Below, one piece after another: positions 39,290 through 50,400 of a DNA stretch of 64,000 bases. The first letter of the stretch is position 1. Each line of letters begins with the position of its first letter. Where the stretch lies: NCBI GenBank assembly GCA_038502055.1, contig JAXRKN010000045.1, positions 8,421,501-8,485,500 on the forward strand, written 5' to 3'. A program made the position numbers and the translations under genes. The notes beneath the pieces are model-generated. The model was not told the origin of the DNA. It saw only the letters and a list, made by a program, of their open reading frames with translations, and ran no database searches. This DNA comes from Tanytarsus gracilentus. Taxonomy: Eukaryota; Arthropoda; Insecta; Diptera; Chironomidae.

Positions 39290-39927
39290 TTTATGACTTC
39301 TCCAAATTTTCGCATGACCACGTGTGGGTTTTGATATATTTTTTCATTATGAACATCCACACAAACACACCAAGAGATAGAAAGAAAGGCAATAAGGAAG
39401 AAAAGAAAACTTTCGTCGTTTATAGAAAATTGAAAAGAAAAAGGAGAAAAGAAATGTGTTAGTGAGTGAATGAGTTTGTGCCTCAAATTAAGAAAACAAG
39501 AAACTTCTTCTCGTGTGTTTATCTGATTAGCTTTTTTTTCCTCCTTTCGTTCGACTAATCATTAATTCCTACAAGGTTTCTTCGCTACACATCTTCTTCC
39601 ACCTTTTTCCTCGCACATTTTTTCTCTTCCTCGCATGCACAACAACAGTGGCAGCTGGCTTAATGAAAAGCAGTCTCACAGTTGACTTTTTCTCGCACTA
39701 ATGATTTATTTTTTGCTTTGTTCCTTCGTTAAATGCTTTTTTTTGCTTATGACACCATTGTTGCATTATGAGAGAAAAAGATAATGAATTAATGAAGGAT
39801 TTTCTACTTTGTGACTTTTGGTGTTTAATGAAGTTAAAGTTAAAGTTAAACAAAAAAATATGCTTTTTAAATCTACCAAAAAAAGGGAACAACTTAAAAG
39901 TTTTATACAAATTAATTTTTGATTTAA

Positions 39928-39938
39928 GGATTCGAACC
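39928..39938 (-). promoter_or_regulatory. B-box-like motif, copy 8
   Basis: On the minus strand, exact GGTTCGAATCC within AAGG...CCTTAA. It is the last copy before a 14-kb interval, covering the mbl start and first zinc-finger exons, that has none. Confidence 0.65.
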
Positions 39939-42900
39939 TTCATTTTTATAAATTTCAAATTTCAAATTTTTTCATGCTGCAAATTACGTTTGTTTTCTTA
40001 CAACATTTCAGTTCTCACAAAATTTTCTAACAAATTCTTGAATAAATATTTTTTGCTCCCTTAATCAACATAAACACCAATATCATAATCATTATTATTA
40101 CTACTCATATTTATTCATTTTTTCGCCTCACTAAAACCCGATTGCTTGCGAAATGAGGGGAGGAAAAAATTATGCTGCGCTTCCACCGCATTGAACAGAG
40201 ATTTAAATATCCATTAGCAGACCCATATTTCATCCAATTACCAGGACGTAGCAAGATCATGATGATGATGAGAGCAGCCGAATAGCACCAAAGCTTCAAT
40301 TACTCAAAAAAATATTCTCGGCGCGCGAAAAAAAAATATTCCACTCACGATTTTCAGACATTTTCAATTAATCTTTATTAATTCGGTGTAGAAGTGAAAG
40401 AAGAGGAGATAAAAAAATTTTATGTGCCGGATAAGAGCCAAGTTTAATTGACATTCAAAAAATGTTTCAATTTAAAATTCACAAAGACACGAGGCAGGTA
40501 TATGATAGCATATCGGCAAAAAAATGTAGGAAGTTTTAGAATGGGATTTGTGAGAGAAAGGAAGAAATACAAATTTTAGCTTTTCCGAGATGAAGGAAAA
40601 TTATTATTAATGATGAAGACGAAATGTTGTGAAGAGAAATGAGAATTCGTGAAATCATTATGCAAAATGACGAGGGGTGCGACTCTAATTTTACTTCGAT
40701 TTAATTTGGGTTACTTTAAATGCTCAAGTGTCCAACTCCCTCGAATGCAAACAGTCTTATTAGAAAGTAATGTCGAGTCTCCTCTGTGGCATGCTTAGAT
40801 ATCATCGTGCACCGAGCTCAGTAGAAGTTATGTGGAGATTCAAACAGTCAATTTTTTATTATTTTTTTTTCTTCTATGAAAAACGTGATTTTTATTCAAA
40901 TTCTCTTTCTCCGAGTTGCCACTCTGCATTGCCAATGCAGCATAAGAAAAGTTTTCTCTCTCCCTCACACTCCTTGCACAACAAATGGCAAAAAAATTCC
41001 GGCTGACATTCCATTTTTAACTGAATTTCAATTCCTTTATAAGAATGAGAAAAACATCAAGTCGACCTGAACAAAAAAGTAGAATTGATGATCCAGTTCA
41101 CGGCATGTGATATAGGGATATAGGCGCGCATATAAGAAGAAGGATAATGGAATTTATTCGGTTGAAAATGGAGGTAGGGAAAATATAAAGAAAAAGTTCA
41201 TGTGGACACAATATGAGACTTGCGACAAAAGTAATCCGATGAAATTGAAGAATTTCTTACAGGAGTTAGGAGTGGACAAAAAATTTGGGACTTTTTGACC
41301 ACACTGAAAATTTTAAAATCATAAATTTTAAAATGATTAATTTTCTACTTGAATATTTTTTTAATCTCTAATTTTTTTTGAATACACTCAAATAAAATTT
41401 GCATAATTTTGCCTTTGTTGAAAATTCACACAAATAGAGTCAACATCGTAAGGAGAAAAGGAGCAAAAGCCATCAAAATTGCACACTTACATGCCAATCA
41501 TAATAAATTCCGAAAATGTCTCACCAATAACTCAAAAGCGAGAGAAAATTGGAAAATAGAGCAAAAAATAATTTTCATCAATTTATCAATTAGGGTTGAG
41601 GCATAGAGAAAAAAGTGTTTCGATGTGTATTGTCGAGAAAAAAAAATGTTTTGCAGTGTTCGAGAGGGTGAAAAGTGTAATTTAATGATTTTTTTGGGGA
41701 ATTTTTTCAAAAAGCAGCATGTACGATGAGCTCATACGTGCCGATGTGTCTTCACTTATTTTCCCCTCTCTCTCACTGCCGCATTACTCAGTGTATGTGC
41801 CTTTAAGAAAAAGAATGGCGAAGAAATTCAATAAACATGTCAATACTGAAAATTGTGTTTAACAGCACAGAACGTGTCACTGTCAGTGTGCTTTATGCCG
41901 ATGAATAGAATGCCTCTCATCGCGTCATACCAAAGAATAAAAAAATACTGCCAACATGATAATAGCATACAATGAGATGAATAACTTTCTTGTCATCGTT
42001 ACAAGCTTTTTAAGTGAACGAAGTTCATCACAGAGCAGTACAAAAGAGTGGATGAGGATGCTGTAATAAGACAAATGAATGACGAAGAGAGGAGCTGCAA
42101 AAAAATGCCATTGAGTCATTTGAAAGCTTTCGCTTATAAAATTTTACACAAAAAACTTTAAATTGCTTCAAGGTTAAATTAGTTAAAAATCGTCTAGCCA
42201 GTTAATCAAAATGCACCCGAAGTGTGAAAATTTATTTTTAAGGGTCAATGTATTATGATTAATCGCTTTATAATTAAGTGACGATTTATCAGTTCTCGAG
42301 CGATGATTTCGCTTTCCATTTAACACACACCCAACAAGTTCTTCGTTGTTGAATTTGTAAATTGGTTTAAAGATCATAATGTCAACTCATTTATCAAAAT
42401 GTAATCGGAAAATGTGTTCGCGAGAGAAGTGAGAGAGAAAATGATCGTCATCATCATTGAGCACACAGGATGTTGAGTCGAAACTAATTTTCCTCTCCAT
42501 CTAATTTCTCTTTTCTTTCCGGCATCATAAGGAAAATGGAAAAATATATATTCGCAATATCATGTAGAAATTACATAATTTTCTCTTCTTTCTCTTTTTT
42601 TTTGCTAAAATATCCTTATTTTTTTGCGGAGAGCCATAAAAGTGGGGAGAAAGTTGTGTGATTGTGTTGGTGGAGAGCGAAGAGAGGATCCCAAAAAGCT
42701 CTCGGGGAGAAAAACTTTCACGCGAGCGAAGAAAATGTGAGAGAGAAAGCATGCATATGATGTTGAACAAAGGACATTATCCACATTTTCAGTCCTGCTT
42801 TAGCCTTACTACAAACCAGACACCCAAGCCATGAGCGCTCGTTTGTGTTGAGAAAGAAAAAAGTAATTTTGCACAAAGTGAAAAAAGAAAGAAAAAATTC

Positions 42901-43394
42901 ACTCGGGAAAACTATAAAAAAAGGAGGAAAAAGGAAAACGCAAATTTTCGACCGCAGAAAAAAGGAGAAGCACAAAATTTCCATTTCTTTCTGCTATTCT
43001 GGGGCGCCCTCCGCACGATTTTCGAATAAAATCAATTTGCATAAACATTTCTCTTCCGCCAACCGCCGCTTCTTTCCTTTTTCCAGTTTAGTACGGTGGA
43101 TTATTACACATTGAGAATCTAAATTGTCGACGAATAAATATTTGAAAGAACTTGTGAGTGAAATCGATGAATATTGAAATAGAAGTGAAGTGAATAAAAA
43201 TAAAATAAATATTTTGCTCATTTTTCTTCGACTTAAAAATAAACCCCTGAAGTGTGTGTCTAAACTGTGAGTATTTTGAGCAATATGAAAAATTATTTAA
43301 ATAGATTTTTAAATTTGACTTTCAAAATTTAAGACTTTCATAATTAATTTAAACTTCAAACACTGATTCGAAAGCTTTTCTATTAAATATTTAG

Positions 43395-44289
43395 CGAGCA
43401 GCAACAGCAGACCGAGAGAAATCGAGACTGACTGGTGAAGTAATAAGAGGAAAATTGCTTTAGCTTGCCGAGAAAGCAAACACCGAAAAAATAACATCCG
43501 CTTATAGGCCTGAGAAAAAATTTATTGCCTCGCACTCCTCGGCACACAGCGCACACAAAAGGAAAATTGCCTTCGCACTTCAACCCATCATACATACGGC
43601 AGCACAATAAATTTGAAGGCCGAGAGTTATATTCGTAAGGCGAAATCGTAAACCTATCCGACCGACCTTCGACAGTTCACTCTCACCACTTTCTTTATTA
43701 CAACAATATCTTGTGCAATTTTTACCCTTCTCGGCAGAATAAAAACCTCACACCTCATCGCACATATTGCATGAAAATTCCGCCATACGCGAGGTGCTAA
43801 GAAGATTGAAAAACGCTTTGCGAATAAACAAAAGCAAAAAAGCCGGCATCCGAAAAAAAGAGAGAAGAAAATTTTATGTTGAGTGATAAATCATATTAGA
43901 GGGTACACAGCAAGCGAACGAGGGAGGATTTGAGGCACGCAATTGAAATTTAAATTTCTCTTCCTCGACCTTTCTTTTTTACTCGACATCAACAGCAATT
44001 AAATTTGTATAACAAATCCTTCCTAATTGTGAGCGAAGAATTTTCTCACTCTTACTGACTTTTTGACTCGTGTGATATTATTTTCGCAAGAAAAAAGAAA
44101 AGCACGCACACATCGACAGCAGTTCTCGGCGCGCACATAAGGAAATCTGTCTCGCCGACTAAAGTCATACATCAAATGTGAAAGTTTTTTTTGTGTGATA
44201 GAATTAAAGACAAACGAGAACATTCGAGGAGAAGTTTCGTAGGCTAGTGTGTGATAAAAAAAAGTGATATAAAAGAAAAAAATCTAGAA
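43395..44289 (+). other. mbl: Probable mbl 5' UTR portion of the first coding exon
   Basis: The sequence before the mbl start is less AT-rich than the introns. It begins after TATTAAATATTTAG, a plausible 3' splice site (AG at 43393-43394), followed by CAGCAACAGCAG-type sequence. If real, the exon runs 43395-44478, about 1.1 kb. In Drosophila the start codon also lies in a long second exon whose 5' part is untranslated. The acceptor is not confirmed, and a promoter within this stretch is an alternative. Confidence 0.35.
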
Positions 44290-44478
44290 ATGGCTGCAAT
44301 GGTTAACATGAGCAATTTAATCAATGGAAAGGATTCGCGTTGGTTGCAACTTGAGGTTTGCCGTGAGTTTCAACGTAACAAATGCACACGGCCGGATACT
44401 GAGTGCAAATTCGCACATCCTTCAGCTAATGTCGAAATTCAAAACGGACGCGTGACAGCTTGCTATGACAGCATTAAG
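44290..44478 (+). CDS. mbl: mbl coding exon A: start codon, ZnF1 and first part of ZnF2
   Basis: 63 codons ending in phase 0 at AAG before donor GTGAGT. The ATG at 44290 is preferred over the in-frame ATG at 44251 because it reproduces the conserved N-terminus; the upstream extension is Lys-rich and lacks homology. Read-through of the donor would add only VSSLDAHSRI before a stop. This corresponds to the fly exon known to form the circular RNA circMbl. Confidence 0.95.
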
Positions 44479-47400
44479 GTGAGTTCATTAGATGCACACT
44501 CTAGAATTTGAGTATCAGAGACATTCCATCACGATCATTATCTCATTTCGCTCTAACGTTTTTCATTGTGCGCCATCAGATTGCTCTGCATAATGTCACA
44601 TAGCGAAGTCGAGAGATAAAAAAATTTGAGGGGGTGAAGAAGGAGGAATTTTTTTGATAAATGAACTGAACTTTAAGTTTATAAACTTTTTGCGATATTT
44701 TAAAAAAGTTTATTTTCTTATAAAATTGAAAAATTTTACCTTTTCAACTTAAAATTCAAATCAAACCCATTCGAAATAATTTGCCAACTTTAAATAACAC
44801 GATCCATTAAGGAATATTCTCCCTCGCATATTTCGCAGCATCGTCGACTTCAAGCTGTCACGAAATGTGCACGAGCCAGAGAGCGCAAAAAAAGAGTGCA
44901 CATGAAAAGAGAGAGAGGAAAATGACAATAACAAAAGATTCATTTCACAGTAGATAATTTTGTACAAACAGCAATTTTCAGTTTAATTGTATATGCAAAT
45001 TTTTGCGGCACTCGATTTGAGTGAGAGAGCGAAACGCTTGCGGGGATTTTTAGGTTGAAATGTTGAGAGTAAACAGCGGCAGAGATAAAGGTTAAAAAGT
45101 GTTTTTTATCCTATTTTTTTCTCTGCCACTGTGCGGCACACGTTGACATGTGTGACATGCTGAATCGAAATGAATGAGAGGATGAAGGAAGAAAATTTTC
45201 TACCTTTCCTGAATCCCCAATAACCTCCAATGATGCATAGGAAGACATACACAGACGCATGATGATGATTACGTTGCTGCACTGATAGAGATTTTCTCAT
45301 CTTCATCGGAATTTTCCTCAATTTATAAGAATAAGGAAAAAAATTGAAGAAGTTATCGAAGGAGAGTAGGCGGGGGTGATGGAACGTGCTCAGCATAAAA
45401 TTGAAATCTCTACAATGGAAACTGCAATGACAAAAAACTCAACTTTCGCTATAGAATTTTCCTCAATTTTTATTATAAGTCCTCCGAAATATCGTCGAAA
45501 GCGCATTTTCTCTAAGGCTTCTAACGAAGGTTTTGATGTTCATGATATGTCTTCATGTTTTGTAGAATTTTACATTTACATCATTTAGATATGTGTAGCA
45601 ACATTTTATCTCTCGAAAAGTGTGGAAAAGGTTAAATAAACTGAAGGGAATTAAGCGTTGAATGAGAACTAAAATAATTCCTGGAAAATATAATGAATCA
45701 GTTACATCTAGAATTTGAAATTAAAATTTATATTTATGACGAAAAACTACTAAAATTAAACTAAATTAATTTCAAATATTTGTAACGGTTTTTAAATTTT
45801 CAAATTTTAAGGCTTGAAATTAATTTTTAAAAAATACTAAAATTCTTCATCATGTCCCACGGAAAAACTCAAAGCATCACGATCCAACTTTTCATGTCTC
45901 AAAAGTCATATACAAGAGTGGAGGCGAAGAGAGCATTCAGCAAAGAGTTGAAAATTCAGCTGTCAACCGCCGTTGATCCCATGAAATAGGAGTGTGTGTC
46001 TGACTTCTATCCTCATATGCACAAATAACACTATTTATATCCTTCGCTGTCGTCTTCCTCGTGTATGCTGAAAAATTAATCGCGTGAATGAGTGTGTGCA
46101 GCGAGCGAATCCTCCGACATTGTACAAACAGTTATTGAACTTCTTGCAAGATGTTATGTTATTCTGACTCCTGACTGACGATAAATCTCTTTCTCGTTTT
46201 CTCCTCGCCTCTCACGCTCATCCCGTTTGTTATGTACCTTCTTTTTTCTACTCAGGATGATATTTTGCGGCATACGGTGTGTGCATGTGGATAGTCGAGC
46301 AGCTCACAAAGCACTAGGTGAAGGGAAAAGAGCAGAAAAAGGAATCATTAACGCAAGCGCATTTCAACAAAGGACAATGAATTTTTACAAGTTGTAAGCG
46401 ATAATTCTGTGGCGTAGCACAAATATTTGTCAAGTTCGCATTTAATCGATTTTTCCATGCTCTCCACTTTCTGCTTTGTGTTTTCTTGCGGTTTTATATT
46501 CTACGAAAAATATGCCAAATACACCATGACAGGATGTGTACAGAAAAAAATAAACTAGGGGAAACAACTTCGAGGAAGAAGAAGAAATTGAAACTCTTGA
46601 GAAAATTTAATTGAATTAGGAAAATTTTTGTCTTCTCATTTTGTGTGTACGACATTTAAAGTTTTGTTACTCGCTTATCAAATCAAGGATTGATTTTGAC
46701 ATTTAGAAATGGAAAATTAAAATTCATGGAATTGAAAAAGTTTTTTTCAAGGGGTTGACACTGATTTACAAAATAAAATTGTTTTAAAAATTTTAACAAT
46801 TTCCACCCCTCGCATGGAATCAAAAAATTCTCTCGAACAAGAAAGAAAAGCCATGAATGAGTGTGAGACAGAAGGAAGAGGACATGAGACAGAAAAAGAA
46901 ACAAGAAATAGTTTGTGCTTGTCTTGTATCCCATGATTATAAAGTCATTATAAAGTTTATTTTCTGAACTGAGAGCAAACTAATTTGCCAACATAGAGCA
47001 ACTACTCAAATTCATACATTCATGGCCTTCTTTTTTCCTGCATGTTTTATATCGAGCAAAACAAAAAATTATAATGTGCATACTGCAGACATATGAGTGA
47101 AAATGTTGGCATATATTAAAGTTGCTGCTCTGTTGTATCCACATTATTATTATTATTCCGAGTTGAAACGATATTTATGGATCGCTGCAATAAAATTTGC
47201 GGTCATGTGGCTCCATTGAGTCTATTTATATATGAGTGTATTGTGTTTGGTGCTGCCATAAACTTAGCCTCACTCACTCCCTTCGCCTCAACATATATTT
47301 ATATGCTTTTGCATGTACATAATTATTCGCTCATTCGTCCGTCGTCATCGTTGGTGGTGGTGTGGCGGTGGGGTGATTATTGCTTTCTGATTTCGTTTGT

Positions 47401-50400
47401 AACGCATTAGTAAAATGGATTTTATGGATATTTATAGCTTGGAGCGGAGAGTTAAGTAAAGGCGTTATGAGGACAATTCATGAGGATGTCGGCCAATTAT
47501 TGCTCACTTTATTATTATTTCATTCTCACTCCCTTTTAACCACACTCTTTCGCTTTGCTACAGTTGATAAGGAAGTTGCGAGGGTTGTGATACTCAGGTT
47601 GATTTATTCAATTGCAAGAAATTTTCAAATGGTTGATATTTGGATAATTCAAATAAAAAGATTTAAAATGAGTTTCATGGCCCTTGAAAATACTTTCTAA
47701 CATTGTTCATAAAATGTCAAAGAATTTTACCTCGCACATACACACACATTGATTTAAGAAGTGCCTCCGTCTGAACAGATTTATTTCAAGTGGATTAAGA
47801 GAGTCTACAGGTAAACCTCACATTTCACCCCCATCCCAATCCATACACTCCAGTTGTCGTAGTCTCGAGCAAAAAAAATCCTCTCATCTTCTTTCCGAGT
47901 ACGCTTTTAATATATTTCATTCATGAATAAGATTGATGGTAGACAGAAGCTACCTCGACGACGCGTCGGTGTGAGTGGGAAAAAAATTTCTACGCTGAGT
48001 TTTGATTTACATCAATTTGCAATGCACACCACCACCTGGCCAACGAAAAGTCTTTCTCGAATGAACGCAAAAATTTATTCAGTCATCGGCCATGTGAGTC
48101 ATGCGAATAAAAGCATATGTGTTTATATTGTTCCTATCGTAGAATTTTAATCGCTTTAAATATTGTACGAGTCTCGAAATAATTATATGAAATTTTGTGC
48201 AATTCCTGCTTGGAATAAAACCGCATAAAACTCATAAAAACTTTCTCATCTCACATTCAGAATTCACTCACTTGAAAGTGCTGTGAGGCGATGAAAAGCA
48301 AGCAAATGCTCTTTCATGTTTCTATGCTTTTTGAATGACAGAGATAGAGAGTGAGGAAGAAATAAACTTTAATTTCTATCTCGAGCGTGAGTTGCTCATT
48401 TTTTAAGTACGAGTTGCTTTTTTTAAACAAATTAAAGGTGCAGAGGAGAATTTACTCTGGCAATTAGAAAAATTAATTTAAAAGTTCACTCACTCCACCA
48501 AACAATGCACATGCAAGTAAAAATTCTTCTCTCTTTCATAGAACAATAAGTTTTTTACTCAGAATGGAAGTTTAATTAAATTTCTGCATAATTTTTTCAA
48601 CTTCTGCAATCATAATGAGTTCAAAAGAATGAAAAATTTAAAAAACACAAAGTTAAGAACTGAATAAAAACTTTATAATAACTGAAATTATGCACGATAA
48701 TAACCGTGCAAATCTTAGCAGCAAGGAGAGAATTAAATTGACTACTAAGTGGATGAGGGTAAAAATCAAAAAGTGAGAGAGATTATAATTGGAAGCTTTT
48801 AATGAAATGAGATTTAAATTTGTTTTCATTAGCATCAGAGCAGCTCTCGTTTAATAAAATGCCGCATTGTGAGAAGAGTTATTTTCCACTTTGATGCCTC
48901 TCACTCACTTATTAATTTAATCATCTCGAAGAGACTCCTTCGTTTGGGTTTAATTGATAGGAATAATTTCACTCTTAAATAATTCAATTATTTTTAATAT
49001 AAATCTCAACAAATAATCAGAGCGTCCTACCCCTCATTAAATTAACCTCAAGGAGGTGACAAGTGGCACGCAGTCATGATAAAGCGAATGATTGATGATG
49101 GCAGCAAATTACAATGTACGAATATTAATTAACCTTTCATGTTTTTTCCCCTTATTTAATTGCAGGGCCGATGCAATCGTGAGAAGCCTCCATGTAAATA
49201 CTACCATCCGCCGCAACATCTGAAAGATCAATTATTAATCAATGGACGCAATCACTTAGCGTTAAAAAATGCTTTAATGCAACAAATGGGAATCGCACCA
49301 AATGGTCATCCAATTATTACAAGTCAACTCCAGCCGATGGTGAGTTGTTGCTTAATAAATGTGCTGCAGAGACTGCTACAATGTTCAAACTGGACTCAGT
49401 TAAAGAACGAAAAAGCATTTAATGAGCGCATTGAGACTTAATTTTCTATTTCTCCGGCTAACGTTCATATGTGTGTGCTGCATTCGCTCTCTATGCTGCA
49501 ATTTTGCTATGAAATTGAATATTTTGAATCTTCCATCTCCGCTAAAAAGGTGGAAATTGAAAATTTTGCAAATTGCCATCAATTTATCGCCAATTTTATG
49601 CATCCCAAGTGCTCTCGAGTCGGACAAGCTAGCTGAAATTGTTAATTTGAATTTGTTGAACTTTTAGGAATTTTTGTAACAAATTTTTTAAATTATAGTA
49701 AATAATTTTTACTTTGATGTGCATAAATTTCCCACCCTCGATTTTAAAAACAAAGCTTGACTCCTCTTGAAAGCACTTGAGGATAGTTTCTTATTCATTT
49801 ATGATTTAAAGTCATTTTTGCAATTTCATGATTTAATTTAAGCATCAGCGCATAAAATCTTATTCATATGCATAATTCTTACAGTTTTTAATTTTAAACA
49901 ATTAATTTTTATTTTCTTTTTCTTTATTTATCGAAAAAATTTCCTTAAGGCTGCAAACGCTTACATAACTGGTGTACCTACTAGTAACCCTTACAATCCA
50001 TATACATTTGCTCCCGGACAATTAGTGTTAGGACCCGATCCTGGATCAGCTTCGGGAGCAGTGTCGTCGCCAATGACTCCGTGCATTCCACAGCCCGTTC
50101 CAATGCAACAACAACAAAAACTTCCACGCTCCGATCGAATTGAGGTGAGTTAATTTGTTATTTCCTCCACCACCAACCATGTTGCGAAAAAAATACATAT
50201 TTTTTAAACTGTTTCTTGATGATATTTATTATACACACATTTTTATATATGATATGCATAAATTGTATGAGAAATTTATATGTTCCGCCTCTCCTTCTGT
50301 TTATTTTACTCTTTCTGGCACACAATATGTTGTTTTCTCTTTTGTTATATTACTTTCGCATTGTTTCATTTATATTGTTCGAACAAGCAAAAATTAATAT

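Larger units (their letters stand above)
33482..43394. other. Long non-coding stretch upstream of mbl (second part)
   Basis: I see no supportable exon in this 10 kb. Contents: a (TG)n tract at 36778-36799, an inverted-repeat segment at 37671-37773, a diverged direct duplication (38719 and 39017), a short AAGGCTT-type tandem repeat (39243-39289), and one B-box motif at 39928. From about 42.9 kb the sequence becomes locally GC-richer with GAGA-like tracts, as often seen near promoters. A non-coding first exon of mbl could lie here unseen. A donor-like GTGAGT at about 43267 would fit a short 5' UTR exon, but this is speculative. Confidence 0.5.

Noticed and set aside
44251..44289. Upstream in-frame ATG for mbl at 44251
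   Set aside because: The added 13 residues are Lys-rich and absent from known muscleblind proteins, whereas the ATG at 44290 reproduces the conserved N-terminus.
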